The position numbers were made by a program, and so were the translations under genes. Shown here in pieces: positions 11,285-23,320 of a DNA stretch of 64,000 nt (its first letter is position 1; the number at the start of each line of letters is the position of its first letter). Source of the DNA: Paralithodes platypus (taxonomy: Eukaryota > Arthropoda > Malacostraca > Decapoda > Lithodidae). Location: the NCBI GenBank assembly GCA_032716605.1, contig CM064512.1, forward strand, positions 30,867,827 to 30,931,826, read 5' to 3'. The notes under the pieces were generated by a model. It made no database searches and was not told the origin of the DNA. It saw only the letters and a program-made list of their open reading frames with translations.

Positions 11285-11443
11285 CCATAGCGGTCAACAA
11301 GCTCTTTCATTGCTGCAGGATATCCACAAGTAGCATCTAAGTGACTAAACCCTTTCACTACTCTTTGAGCTTCACCAATAGTGAATTGCTCCAGGAAATT
11401 AATGCACTCGTCTACAGAACTGCAATAGTTAACAACCTTAGTC
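11285..11443 (-). pseudogene. BEL/Pao gag, middle part
   Basis: Coding for Pao capsid motifs (ECINFLEQF and GFSHLDA, then MKELVDRYGD) runs without a stop from the MITE at 11444-11931 to the CR1 insertion. Taking out the MITE at its TTAA joins this in frame to the piece at 11932-12016. Confidence 0.7.
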
Positions 11444-11931
11444 TTAACCCTTGTCTATCGGGGCCCGACTTAAGTCTATATCTATAAAGCTGGACAATGT
11501 GGTGGGGCCCGACTTAAGTCTGTGTGCAATTTTGGCGCAATATTGGCTCTGAGAGAGAGCCGAGTGGTGGGAGGAGCATAGGTTACCTCATACCCCTCGC
11601 CACGACCGTCGTGGGCCCACTGACATTTACTCCACTCTACTCCACCCTCTCTCACTCACTACACACGTAATTATGTAACAAAATGACCGTATTTTAGCGG
11701 TTTTGCCCTTCGGTTGCACGATCGTTGCAAGACAACCAGTGATCACAGAAGGATGGTTCCGGTGTCATTGGATAGCTCAATTTACGCCCTTTCAGGGATA
11801 CATACTTGTATTAAGCTCTGGCTCTTGTTTATGCATGAAAAAGAGTACGGAAACAACCCCATTTATGGTAAAAAAAAAAACGCTAGGCGGCACGGTCAAA
11901 TATACTGCACCACCTGCTCTTAAGGTGTTAA
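11444..11931 (+). mobile_element. 488-bp TTAA MITE (copy A)
   Basis: TTAA flanks both ends and the inverted termini are weak (CCCTTGTCTATCGGGG against ACACCTTAAGAGCAGG). Near the left end GGGCCCGACTTAAGTCT occurs twice, its palindromic GACTTAAGTC centred 27.5 bp from the TTAA edge and again 44 bp further in. The interior shares long blocks with copies B and C (GAGAGAGAG-AGTGGTGG, and a block near CTTTCAGGGATA-ACTTGT). The target is Pao gag. No transposase is encoded. Confidence 0.85.
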
Positions 11932-12680
11932 ACTGTCTCATAAATTGTTTATACTCAAAAGGAGTACCACTGAAAGGCTTGATTTCCGTATTTGGCTTTC
12001 TTAGTTCTTTGACCATACTGTAGATAGGATCTGAGAAATTAAGCTGACCATTATGGGCAACCGGTAGTCCACCAGGAATATCATGCGGTTCCTGCGTACT
12101 GAATTTAATCTGGGGGTTCGTGTTTTATGAGAACGCCAGCTAGAAACATAGGCAACACTTTGAGACATCACTTCATCATTAGGTTTTTCTTTCTTAGACC
12201 TAAGTTCATTATCTCCAAGATGGAGACATACTTGTGAGCACTCTAACGCTTTAATGCGAGCATCTGCTACATCAATATCGGTTTGTAACTGGTACTGTTC
12301 TTGTTTACATTCTAAATCTTTTCTAGCCATTTCCAAACTTAATTTCCCTCTTAAGGCTTTCTGTCGTGCCTCTAATTCCGCCCGCCTTTGCACTGCATCT
12401 ATTCTGGCTTGAGCTAATTTACTAGAAGACGCCGAACAATTCGAACTACGTTTGCTTCCTTCTCACAAAAAGTCACTTTTCTTTGGTTCTCTCGCAGAAT
12501 AATTTTTTAATTCAGATTGACTTTGACACTGAAACCAGTTTTCCATAAAAGCTTTAAAATTATCCAGAAATATTTGCCTTTCTTCACTTACACTTACCAT
12601 TTCCTTAAATTTGTCATGGTCGGTTTCACATACATTATCACCGATTTGATTTTCCAACCTTTTAAGCTGGTCTCTTAAGT
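11932..12680 (-). pseudogene. BEL/Pao gag, coiled-coil part
   Basis: Several minus-strand frames cover this stretch: 12657-12463, 12393-12001 and 12016-11932. They include a Glu/Lys/Leu/Arg-rich coiled coil (RRAELEARQKAL onward, DIDVADARIKAL) and the conserved ELRKPNTEIKPFSGTPFEY block that starts the Pao capsid region. Frameshifts and a stop at 12463 separate the pieces, so the gag is dead. Confidence 0.75.
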
Positions 12681-13168
12681 TTAACCCTTAACCAACGGCG
12701 CACGACATCTGTCGAGTTAAATCAATTTGGACTATGTGGCGGTGCACGACAGCTGTCGAGTGACATTTTCAGCACGTAATGTTGCTGAGAGAGAGAGCTG
12801 AGCGGTGGGACGAGCGTAGTAACCTTATGACCGCTCCCCACGACCACCGTGGACGTACTGAACTGTATTCCACCTTCCTCCCCCATCTCTCACTCGCTAC
12901 ACAGGGAATTATGTATGGAAATTACCTTATTTTAGTTTTTTTGCACTCGTGTTGCACGATCGTTGCAAGAGAACCAGTGGTCGTACAAGGATGGTTCGGG
13001 TGTCATTGGAAAGCTCTGTTTATGCCCTTTCAGGGATAGATACTTGTTTTATGCTCTGGGTCTTGTTTATGCATGAAAATGAGCACAGAAACAACCCTAT
13101 TTAGGGTAAAACCCCCCCGCTGGGTGGCACAGTGTAAAATACCCTACCACCCGCTCTTTGTGTGTTAA
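12681..13168 (+). mobile_element. 488-bp TTAA MITE (copy B)
   Basis: This has the same length and interior as copies A and C, with TTAA at 12681-12684 and 13165-13168. Palindromes are CGACATCTGTCG at 12703-12714 and CGACAGCTGTCG at 12747-12758, 44 bp apart, the first centred 27.5 bp from the TTAA edge. It interrupts the Pao gag. Confidence 0.85.
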
Positions 13169-13393
13169 CCAAGACTCTTACAGACTCAAATACTGAACAT
13201 AGCTTTCTTTAACAGTATTAATGGGTGACAAATCACTTGTAAGTTTCTTTAGCTCGTCGACATTAATTCTGATCTTTTTAAACACACCTTTAAGCTCCCT
13301 TCCCTTACTTTCAAGTGCGTATGCAAAACCTTTGGCTGACAGCAAGTGAAGCCTCCCAGTATGCGAAGTGGTGCCAGCTGGTTGATTATCCAT
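13169..13393 (-). pseudogene. BEL/Pao gag, N-terminal part
   Basis: The frame starts MDNQPAGTTS with a Met at 13393 and shows a Leu/Lys/Asp-rich stretch (ELKKLTSDLSPIN) like Pao gag N termini. It meets a stop at 13178 just before copy B. It is likely the original gag start of the remnant, but no tRNA primer site or LTR end could be fixed upstream. Confidence 0.55.
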
Positions 13394-13420
13394 TCGCCAT
13401 CATCGTCGCCGGCCATCCTG

Positions 13421-14752
13421 GACGTCTGGCACTAGACTTCCAAGTCAGCCCGTGTTTTGTAATGTTGTAACACCAGGTGTAGATAAAGGCCTCTTTGTAA
13501 TTCACTCCATTTATTAGACTGCATAGCGAAGAGATTACTGCGAACAATAAATAATAATATAGTAGTGTTTCAAATTATTATGCTATAACATAAGTCATGA
13601 ACGCAAACCGTTTAAATGCAAAACCAAATTCAATACTAATGATACGACACAGTCGGTCCAATAAATAATGTCTGCATATATTTTATCAATAATTTGTATC
13701 ACCAATGTCTAGACTTGACATTCATTTCAAGTGAGATACACAAACATTTTCTTACACTTACACACCCTATTCACCATCTGACATACACTAATACAGCGCA
13801 GAACTAGCCAAACGCAATGACAGCCGAGACATGTCTTACTAGTGCGACCGTCCTTATTACAGTGGCTAAGCTATTACCACGAATAAATGCCAACAATAGA
13901 AAACTAATGTATTAAAGCAACAACAATATATACAGATTCCTGATTTCCTCAAATCATCAAAATATAACCTAATGCATATCACAGCACACAAGTCATATAC
14001 CAAATACTCATATTATTAACTTACCAAAACAGTGTGGGCTTACACCTGTGTTCCATCAACAAATATTTGGCCACGTCACCACTCCACTCATGACTGCAAT
14101 TTGTAATTACATAAGTATTACTAATTGGTAAAAACTGTTTCTCATTTAGTTTAAACAAACTATATTTACACATATGCAAGGCATTATATTGATCAAACTT
14201 TATATAACAAGAACACTTATACCTTTAGTAAATTATGCCACAAACGACAATACAACCCCGCCGCTATTTAACTTGTTTAAACAGCTTAGGAAGGACCTGA
14301 TCCACCTCTGACCCTCTCTATTTCCAATTCACAGAAAATCCTTCCAACAACAGCCACACACATAAAACTAATCACTATCCCGTAAGGGTTAATACAATTA
14401 AGCACCACACTCACCTCTACTGAGAGACCCTCCAACCACCACAGCCCAGCCAATATTGAGGTCCCCCAGCAACAAATATATCCATTTAACTTGTGCATGA
14501 AATATCAGCTTCAAATGAAAGACCTATTGCTTCACAGCGACCCGACCCATAAACAAATTAGATCCTACTCTGATACACTCACCACCGACCACACCCCATT
14601 ATATGTCAACCATAAACTGAAAGGATCTGGAAACTGAGCGCTAATTTCTGATACGGAAATCTGATACCACCAAGTTTCAATATTTCATCCATGAACATAT
14701 TTAGTATTTATAAGACTTAATACTTTACCAGAAAGTATATTATGTATATACA
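13421..14752. other. no gene seen; possible decayed Pao 5' LTR
   Basis: This AT-rich stretch has no coding frame I trust. On the minus strand GTTGTAACATTACAAAACA-like sequence near 13455-13475 could be an LTR end just upstream of gag, but no matching second LTR is in the window. Confidence 0.3.
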
Positions 14753-14930
14753 ATGACCTATCTTAATTATACAACATCTGCCGACTGCACAAAATGTAAT
14801 CCAGGCCATTACATCAATAATAAATGCACTAAACTATCCAACTCTAGCTCATCCCAAGCTTTCTGGCATCTAGCCAAAAACCTCTCCAATAACTTTTCTT
14901 CCTCGTCTTTCCCTCCCCTTTTCCACTCAG

Positions 14931-15400
14931 ATGGCACAACCATCACTTCTTCCTCTGACAAAGCTGAACTCTTCGCTCAAACTTTTGCTATATTCCGGTG
15001 CTATTCCTTCCTCTCCAACCCCCTCTCTCCTAGTTATGCCTAATATCCTAATCTCTTCTAAAGATGTACTTTCTACCCTCTCTGGGCTTAATACTAAGAA
15101 GGCGTACGGTCCGGACGGTGTTCCTCCTGTTGTATTCAAAAACTGTGTTTCCGTGCTGACCCCCTGCCTAGGCAAACTCTTTCGTCTCTGTCTCTCCTCT
15201 AATGTCTTCCCTTCTTGCTGGAAGTTTGCTCTCATTCAACCTGTCATAAAGAAGGGTGACCGATCTCAACCCACCAATTATTGTCCAATTGCTCTCATCT
15301 CTTCTATCTCTAAAGTTTTTGAAACTATTCTTGGTTCCAAATTTCTTAAGCATTTCTCTTCTCATAATCTGTTCTCAGATCGCCAGTATGGCTTCCTTTA
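14931..15400 (+). pseudogene. jockey-like RT, N-terminal half
   Basis: The frame reads GLNTKKAYGPDGVPPVVFKN, then WKFALIQPVIKKGDR, NYCPIALISSISKVFE and finally DRQYGF. These are the first RT blocks, where canonical NYRPI has become NYCPI. It is cut at GF by the TTAA element; the matching other half resumes at 16031. Confidence 0.75.
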
Positions 15401-16025
15401 CCTAAGAAGTGCGCAGGGGGTGGGGGGGGGGGAATTACACCATAGCCCTGTGCATACCTATTTCACTGTTTCCATTCACTAAAATCCTTATCTTACCATA
15501 AATATCATTATTATCCATATGCGCCTATTTTACATTTAATATGAAGATATTAACCTGTTACAACAATAAAACAAGTGGAAACAGTGTTTGGCTGGTCAAA
15601 ATCGCGAAATGAGAGTGAGAGCTACATTCATCAAGTGTGAGCCAGCCTGGCCAACATACACCCCTCACGATGCCTGGAGCAACACTGACGTCTCTCTCCT
15701 TATCTCTTTCTCTTTCTCACGCTTGGTAACACATATGACCACACCCTGCTAGCAACTCGCTATTGTTAGCACAAAAATATACCTAAGAATAAGGGAATAA
15801 CAGGGAAAATAGGTGATAATTGAAGGGGGGGGGGGGGGGTAAGGGGGTAAGGAGGGGATGTGGAGGAGTGATATTTGGCATGGCCAAGGGGCAAAAAAAC
15901 AAAAACAAACAAAAAATCAATTGTTACTGGGGTGGTTTAAATATTTTTTGTTTAGGCCTAGGATCATAAGAGTCTTGCCGCAGCTGACTGGTAAAACTCA
16001 TACGAGTCTCCCCGCACTTGAGGAG
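15401..16025 (-). mobile_element. 625-bp TTAA MITE (copy P1)
   Basis: It is inserted in jockey-like RT. TTAA is intact at 16026-16029; the left copy is decayed (TTTA at 15397-15400). The ends CCTAAGAAGTGCGCAGGGG and, from the other side, CTCCTCAAGTGCGGGGAG form an imperfect inverted repeat. Near the right end ACTCATACGAGT (15996-16007) is centred 27.5 bp from the TTAA edge, with a related word 34 bp inward. The interior contains poly-G at 15823-15839. A sister copy is at 58300-58901. Confidence 0.75.
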
Positions 16026-16030
16026 TTAAG

Positions 16031-16615
16031 GGCCGCTTTACTGGTGATCTTCTTTCATCTCTTACTAACTCTTGGTCATGCAACTTTCGGGACTTCGGTG
16101 AGACTTTTTCTGTTGCACTAGACATATCGAAGGTTTTCGATAGAGTCTGGCACAAATCTTTAATTTCCAAACTGGCCTCCTTCGGTTTCTGTCCCTCCAT
16201 CTGTGCCTTTGTCGCTAATTTCCTTTCCAGCCGTTCCATAGCTGCGGTTGTGGACGGCGATCGCTTATTTCCTCATCCTATCAACTCCGGTGTTCCTCAG
16301 GGTTCTGTCCTATCTCCTATTCTCTTTCTAATTTTCATAAATGATCTTCTCAACTGTACATCCAGTCCCATCCATTCATATGCAGACGACTCTACCTTAC
16401 ACCACTCAATTAGTTTTCCAGAACGCCCCAGCCAGCAGTCCCTCGAAAGCAAACATATTGAAGCCATAAAACACTTATCTTCTGATCCAGCTACTATTTT
16501 CAATTGGGGTAGAGAAAACCTTGCTGCATTTAATGCTTCCAATACTCAGTTTATCCATCTTACTACCTGTCAGAAACCTCCAGAGGACTATCCCTTATTC
16601 TTCAACCATATATAA
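16031..16615 (+). pseudogene. jockey-like RT, palm half
   Basis: The frame is open from directly after the MITE and contains ALDISKVFDRVWH (first catalytic Asp; canonical A replaced by V), GVPQGSVLSPILFLIFINDL and the catalytic YADDSTLH loop. It ends at TAA 16613-16615. The remaining C-terminal region continues in another register. Confidence 0.8.
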
Positions 16616-16798
16616 ATCAACCCTCCATCTTCTCTCAATGTTCTCGGTGCCTCTTTTTCTTCTGCTCTCACTTAGAAGGACCATATTACCAGTCTCGCTA
16701 AGGCAGCCTCCCAGAAGCTGGGTGTGCTCAACCGCCTCAAGGGGTTCCTTTACCCCTGCGCAGCTGTAAATGGGCACAGTGCGTCCTTGTATTGAGCA

Positions 16799-17215
16799 TT
16801 GTTCACATGTGTGGGGAGGATCCTCTCACACCGCACTCTTAGACAAAGTAGAAAGAAAGCCTTTCGTATCATTAACTCCCGTCCATTCACCAACTCTCTG
16901 CAATCTCTCTCTCTCTTCGCCGCAATGTTGCATCTCTCGCTATTATATCGCTACAACAATGATCAGTGTTCCTCAAACCTTTCCCAGTGTATACCGCCTC
17001 CTCTACGTAGGGTACATAGTACCCGCCTTGCAACACAATCCCACCCCTACTCTGTGCAACTCTCCAACCCAAGAGCGAAACGCTATTCTCAGACTTTCTT
17101 TTATTCAACTGCTGAGCTCTGGAACTCTGTCCCAGAATCAGTCTTCCCCTCTTCCTATGATTTAAATTGCTTCAAACTCCGTGTGTCCAGGCATTTTAGC
17201 TCGAACGTCCCTTAA
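16799..17215 (+). pseudogene. jockey-like LINE ORF2 C terminus
   Basis: This encodes the C-terminal domain after RT: HTALLDKVERKAFRIINS-like blocks (shifted in register here), then RYSQTFFYSTAELWNSVPE and DLNCFKLRVSRHF before the stop. The same C terminus occurs at 42718-42996 and, inverted, at 37320-37440. Confidence 0.75.
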
Positions 17216-17290
17216 TTTTGGCCGTCACTCTTTCAACTCTGGGGGAGGCACTCGATGCAGGCAGTTGTGCCTTTTGTCTCCCTCATTCAC

Positions 17291-18600
17291 ATAGAACAAA
17301 AAATATTCTGGGAACTACTAGACGATTGTATACAGCTTCACAAGGATGTCTACCAATTAAAATGCTACAGACTATCTAAACTATCCCTGTTATCTACTAT
17401 ATATCCTTCCATGTCACCGGTACTGAAGGGGTTTATGGTATAGTTGTTGTAGGTTTTGATGGATTACCGTTCTCTGTTTCTGTTTTTTTTGTTTAGTTTA
17501 CGATATATATTAAACAAAATTGCATCATAATTTACCGGAAAATATATTCGAAACACAATTTCAGCGGATATTATACTATTCTTCTTATATGTTTTTGCTT
17601 TCTGATTCTGAAATTTTACATAGCATACACAGAGGATCTAGATTAGTGCTAATTACGGAAATGCGAAATAACGTTATGCACCTATGTTAATACTACATTA
17701 ATAAGTAATTACAACAACAACACGAACACGCATTTAAATGGATAAACCTTTACGACAATCAGAGTTAGAGAAATGTAAATCATTTTTAAAAACTGATTGG
17801 CATTCCATAATGACATTCTTTCACAGACCATGTTTCACTTAAAGCATTACTCGAAGGTAGTTCTGTTTGTGACAATAACTGCAAATAATTCATACTGCCG
17901 TTCCATTATTAGCATGGGTAATTTACTCATAATTACTTGCTCAAATTTGTTTAATATGGATCACAGCATAAAATGCATTTTCCATTGATGCTAACATTAA
18001 ACGGTTTTACATAGTTGAGAATAGATTCTTCAAAATGAAGGTATTTATATGTTGAAGCACGTGTAGCTCTCTTAAATTGTGGCTTTATCAAATATAACCA
18101 CTACGTCAGAGACACACAATATTTTCGAAATTATTTTGCACTTACTTTGGACATTTTATTTTTGTGAGGGTTGATTTAATAAATACATTACTTCATAAAT
18201 AATTATTTGATTGACTGTCAAAATGAATAACTACAAATCAAATTATGTGGACATAGGCCTACATGCATAACAATCAGTAGACCTCCTTCATCAGCACTGA
18301 ACAGACTGCACAGCACTCTACTCCTAACAATCGGACGATGCATGTGTTGTATCTTGTATAATGAGTAGTAGCTTGATTGTATTACAGACGTATGCTGACA
18401 AAAATCGACTTGTACTATAAGTATGAAGCAGAATTCAAATAGTTTAATATATAACAATTGAAACATTGAACATCCTAGAATATAAGAGCACGTTTATCGT
18501 CCAGTAAAGATGAACCTTGTATTGTTTGTAGGTGTTGGTTGGTTAACACGAATATATGACCGCAATTAATAATTGTTTATATTGTATATATATTTATATG
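17291..18600. other. no gene or recognised repeat seen
   Basis: Strongly AT-rich DNA with only short open frames of random-looking composition. Confidence 0.5.
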
Positions 18601-18870
18601 TTTTCCTATGTGGATGAGGGAGACAAAAGGCATAATTGCCTGTGACGAGTGTCTCCCCGAGAGTTTAAAGAGTGACGGGGCCAAAATCAAGGAATGTACG
18701 AGCCAAAATGCCTGGACACACAGTGTTTGAAACAATTTAAGTTATAGTATGAGGGAAATATGGATTTAGGGAGAGCGTTCCAGAGTTCAGCTGCTGAAAA
18801 GAAGAAATATTGGGAACATAGTTTCACTCTTGGGTTGGAGTGCAGAGAGGGGTCTAGTCTTTCTTTTAAA
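18601..18870 (-). pseudogene. jockey-like LINE 3' end fragment
   Basis: On the minus strand it encodes an ALPKSIFPSYYNLNCFKHCVSRHF-type C terminus and then the 3' region with GGGAGACACTCG-like sequence and the tail. It is 5'-truncated and immediately followed by an opposite-strand 3' end at about 18871. Confidence 0.7.
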
Positions 18871-19085
18871 AAACAATTTAACTCTGGAACTTTCTCCCTC
18901 AATCAATCATACCTTCATCCTGTGAATTGGACTGCTAAAAAAGACGTGTGTCCAAGCATTATGACCCCAACGTCCCGGATGGGACTTTACTTTGGCAATG
19001 TCACTCTGTTGGCTTTGGGGAAGACACTTGTTACAGGCAGCCTGCCTTTTGTTTCCTTCATAAGCATAAACACAAAATTAACCGT
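18871..19085 (+). pseudogene. jockey-like LINE 3' end fragment, opposite strand
   Basis: This plus-strand copy of the C terminus and 3' region contains GAAGACACTTGTTACAGGCA and CTTTTGTTTCCTTCATAAGC. Together with the previous entry it makes a pair whose 3' ends face outward. Confidence 0.65.
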
Positions 19086-21837
19086 TAGTTAAAAGGATAA
19101 GTGGTTTGGAAGGGTTTTGGTGGTTATATTGTTTACGGCTTGAGCACGCTTGTTGTGTAGTAGTAGGAGAGGGATTCGGGAAAGAGAAGGGGAGTGGGGG
19201 GGCAATCTGGGGAACAGAGGTGAGGCCATAGAGTAAATATAGATAGGGGCGAAAGCGTGACGTCACAAATCTGAAAATAGTGATTCGTGCATTCGAGAGA
19301 TGGCAGCACGATCGCAAAGGAGAATGGGAAGGTCCCCTTTAATTCGTAATAATCCCTACCTTGTACTAATAACGCTATTAATAGTCAATTATACGCTATC
19401 CAGAGACTCTGTAAACATGACAGAGTTAAATAGACATAAATAGACGCTACTGTACAGGCCAGATCATCGTGAAATTGTCGTCATTATGAGGAGATTCACA
19501 GTCAAGTCTCTTCTACCCCCGCCATTGTTGTTGTGATAGTAGGGAGTTCCTAACGTCAAACATGATGGGACAAAATATCCCTAAATGTCATAAGTATAAC
19601 CTAAGTACGTATTTCGTGAAATGTCCTGTTCTTGTGGAACTTTACATATTCAACATCTACATAAACTCTTACTAATAATATATATTCAAAATTAAATGTT
19701 CGTTCTTATAGCGTTGCTTGGAGTTAGCCTATACAGCTTGCATCATATATAAGTATTTTTTATATTGTATATGTATACCTAATATTTTCCTCTTGCTTTT
19801 ATGTATCTTTCTTATTCTAGATCATATACAAGTATTTTTACCCACATTAATTCACTCTTTAATCTAACGCCCCCTCATTATGCGGACTTTCCTTAACTGC
19901 ACGGTAACACGGCAGACAAGCCAGGCGCACAGATACAAAGAGTATTTAATAAGGAATATCTTCTGGGACCTTTTGCTTATAATAATATGCCCCACGATAG
20001 TGCTGACACCCTTAGTTCGCGCGAGGAAATAACTACGTTCTCCTCTGTCCTTTAATTATCTTTTGGTGGGGCGGTGTGATGTGTGCAAGACGAACAGCAG
20101 TTGGGATATGAGAGACGGCCTGCTAAATACTATTTGCTGGACAGGGTTTATCATTGTGGGAGTAGACTACATTCTCTGGGGTGTTGTTGGTGCGGGGTCG
20201 GTGGTAATTGCCGGATATAACAGTCTGCTGTGGGGAACGTTTATTTTGGAGGGTTAGTATTGTGTTTAAGAGTTAGTTGGCAGACCCAGGATACTTATAC
20301 TTGGTGGGAGTTGTGTGATATTGGCCTCTGTTTAACATCTCCTTTCATTTGGGAATTGTTCACTTACTTTGTATTGTTTGGAATGTTTTTTTCTTAATCA
20401 TATTTGTTCACTGTTTTGTTATTAATGTCCTTAAACTAAAACAAAATATTATGTTGTGTTTCTTTTGTAACTGGTGACTTTGCCTTATATTTTACGGACA
20501 TGTTTATTTTGTTTGCTACTTGTCTTGTGTTTAACGAGTGCTATACCATCAAGAAATACAGTATAGCGAAAGTGGTAACATAAGTATATGTTGAACATTT
20601 ATATAAATCACAACGAACATTGCTAAGTTCATTGAAATCGTAGTGTGTGATCAGTTGGTGGTAATTGAGGTAGGCCTATACACTTCAGTTCACCATGAAA
20701 GTCATCTAGGCAGAATTGCGATCCTCCAACATTTCCTCATGGCCGAGCAAACACCCAAAGCCATTAAATTGTTCACATACGTTTAATCGAAAAGGAATGT
20801 AAATGTCTGTGAGTTGACAGTTTAAGGATGGTCTGAAAATGTTGCTGCAATCCTGTATGAATGTCTCCTCGTCAGGGAAAAACGACCCGACATGAGGTTT
20901 TGAATGGGGAAATGGAGTCGCAGGGGATTTTACCAAAATGAGGAGATGTCATAAAACGAAAAAGACGAACAAGAGGTGGACGAGAATGACAAGAAAGAGG
21001 TGTAGGTAATGGGAAGAGTACACAGAAACATAACTAGATACAGATGTTTGTACAATTGTTATATTACTTGTGACTCTACTAACAAAGCTACATGTAATTG
21101 TATTGGTTAGCAACGAGGATATGGGAAGAGATTCCAATGAAGTGTCTTGGAGATCTTAGCAGTCTTTAATATAACATAATATTCCAAAGCTATTATGTAA
21201 TAATAGACTTGTCTCCGATATTAAATAGATAAAGTGTATTGTTCGGAGTATATAAAAACCCACTAAGGATTTGAGGCTAGATTCGATAACAGTTTTGAAT
21301 TTATGGATTGTGCTACTCTCTACAACCTTTGTTTTTAATATATAACTGGACACGTAAACCAATATTCTTGTCGTTGTTACTTCCTCTATATTTTGTTGGG
21401 TATAATTTATCAGATCACATAAGTAGGCTGCGATATAGATTCCTTAAGGAACTCCCACAGTTCTCCTTATTCAAGCTAACACTTGGCGTATATGTTAACC
21501 TCTGTACATTACATTAGTTTGAATCGGGAAAGACGTCTCATAGTTAAAGACTAAACACAATATAACTCGAGTAATTCTTTCAGTACAATGCAACTATGTA
21601 TACTAACATGCTGTCTGGCATTGGACAATATCAAGTTCAGTCACACAATCTACTATTCAAATGCGTGAAGTTATAATGATTCCATGTGTTCTAGTCGTTT
21701 GTATAACATTTGGCAACTTTACAAAGCCCAGGTAAAACATTAAGGGGTGAAAAAGTACGTCAAATAATATATTCAGTGCAATTAACTAGTTCACACTGAA
21801 ATGTATAGGTGGGATAATGATATATTGATGTATCTAT
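19086..21837. other. no gene or recognised repeat seen
   Basis: AT-rich sequence. The only notable element is a TGACGTCA palindrome (CRE-like) near 19258. A short plus-strand frame at 20063-20257 has no family resemblance. Confidence 0.45.
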
Positions 21838-21860
21838 CTCTATATATATGTATATATATA

Positions 21861-21926
<66 letters not shown>

Positions 21927-21952
21927 AGGGGGTAGAGGAAGGGGGGGGGGGG
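21838..21952. repeat. TA, GA and poly-G simple repeats
   Basis: A (TA)n tract to about 21912 is followed by (GA)n and an uninterrupted run of G at about 21941-21952. More G runs occur at about 22243-22261 and 22470-22481 in the following gene-free DNA. Confidence 0.9.
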
Positions 21953-22537
21953 GCATTTAAGACCTGCTTCAGTAGAACGAGCAAAGTTTACAAAGAGTGG
22001 AAGGTGAGCATATAACGGTAGGAAAAGAAAAGAAATTCGTTTTATATTATAATCGATATCGTTATCATTAACTTCAATTCAAACTGTTAGTATATATTGA
22101 ACACACGTTCTGTGAACTAAGTACCGAATATGTATTGAGGGTAAATATACCGAGTTGTGTTTCATAAGTATATGGAAAACTCGCATGCTAGAGGGTTTTG
22201 AATCCTATATCACATTTTATATGACACCACGTAGTGGTATTCTGGGGGGGGGGGGGGGGGGCTGCATTCCTGAGACATAATTGCATGTAGATTACTAAAT
22301 GTACACATCGTATAATCTCAATAGCTAGGAAAGTTACAGCACTTATGGCGAGATACAATTCGAGCCCCAGATAATTTCGAAAGCATGCGATAGACGACAT
22401 TGGTAATGGTGGGTGGTTGAGTTGGGATTGGTTGTATGATGAAAATAGGTGGGAGATGGTTGGAGGCAGGGGGGGGGGGGGAATGGTATAGGAACACAAG
22501 GTTATGTCAGGTGCCAGTAAAAGGGTGGGTGCTCACT

Positions 22538-23320
22538 TACTCTATACAATTCCTTAGTCCGGCCTCTTCTGGAATACTGCGTTCAATCCTGGTGCCCTTA
22601 TTACCAAAAAGATATAGACGAGTTAAACGTAGAGTTACCAAAACGATACCTAGCCTAAAGAACAAACCATATAAGGAGCGTCTTAGAAAATTAAATATAT
22701 TTCTTTTAACTCAGCGCAGATTAAGAGGCAACTTAATTCAAGTGTTCAAAATCATCAAAGGCAGCTACAATATGAACAATAGTAAGTACTTCACTATCGA
22801 CCAATCTAATTACACGAGGAGAAACGGTTTCAAAATTATTGGTAAATCTTTTAACTCACACGAATCTAAGAATTTCTTCTTCAATCGAGTTGTCAACTTG
22901 TGGAATGGGCTTCCCTGAGAAGTTATAGGCTGCAGCACCATTGATTCTTTTAAAATTCGCCTAGACAAATATCTTGCCTCAAACCCGCGACTGGCTGCGT
23001 TTGTAAATGAATATCAGCTATATGTTATTCCTCCCTCAGATCCATCAAGGATTATTGCGTATACTGTATATATTACTAAGACGTTACTTTTTGTTTCCCA
23101 GATATACGAAAAATCACGTATAAATTCGTTATGTTACTAACCCATCTGTCCCCTAATAACATCCTAATCCTGCCACGGACATTAGCTCCAGGGCAGTAGT
23201 TCCCTTTCCAATTTTCCATTACCCATTCTAAACCACTGTTAGGACACTTGATCCTCAGTGTTGTGGAGGACAAGCAGCCCAGAGGGGTCACTAAATATGT
23301 TGTTGCTTGATTTCCTTTGT
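22538..23320 (+). pseudogene. CR1-type LINE 3' fragment
   Basis: This matches the C terminus and 3' region of the LINE at 7001-11272: LVRPLLEYCVQSWCP-like start (out of frame), RRVTKTIPSLKNKPY, LTQRRLRGNLIQVFKIIKG and NFFFNRVVNLWNGLP, then a TGA and frameshifted LASNPRLAAFVNE. The 3' region matches through TTGTTGCTTGATTTCCTTTG. It is 5'-truncated and inactive. Confidence 0.85.

Larger units (their letters stand above)
5946..13420 (-). mobile_element. BEL/Pao LTR retrotransposon remnant, interrupted by three insertions
   Basis: Collinear minus-strand pieces of one gag-protease region lie at 13393-13169, 12680-11932, 11443-11285 and 7000-5946. They are separated by a 488-bp MITE, another 488-bp MITE and a 4.27-kb CR1 LINE. 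Each junction is a TTAA or target-site duplication, so the order of the pieces is secure. Reverse transcriptase and integrase are absent, and the element ends abruptly near 5945. No confident LTR was found. Confidence 0.8.
14753..17290 (+). mobile_element. jockey-like LINE, 5'-truncated, carrying a MITE
   Basis: Reverse transcriptase coding runs from about 14817 to 17215 with a 625-bp TTAA element at 15401-16025. The 3' region ends with GGGGGAGGCACTCGATGCAG and CTTTTGTCTCCCTCATTCAC, a tail shared by other copies (43000-43085, and minus-strand ends near 18600 and 37200). There are several indels, so it is dead. The YADD-type RT and C terminus resemble jockey-superfamily LINEs. Confidence 0.75.

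Noticed and set aside
10902..11340. Plus-strand frames of 143 and 92 codons
   Set aside because: Antisense shadows of the CR1 ORF1 esterase.
14286..14498. Minus-strand frame as further Pao coding
   Set aside because: No match to gag motifs and it lies upstream of the apparent gag start.
20063..20257. Plus-strand frame with hydrophobic segment
   Set aside because: Short, isolated, and without a recognisable domain or neighbouring exons.
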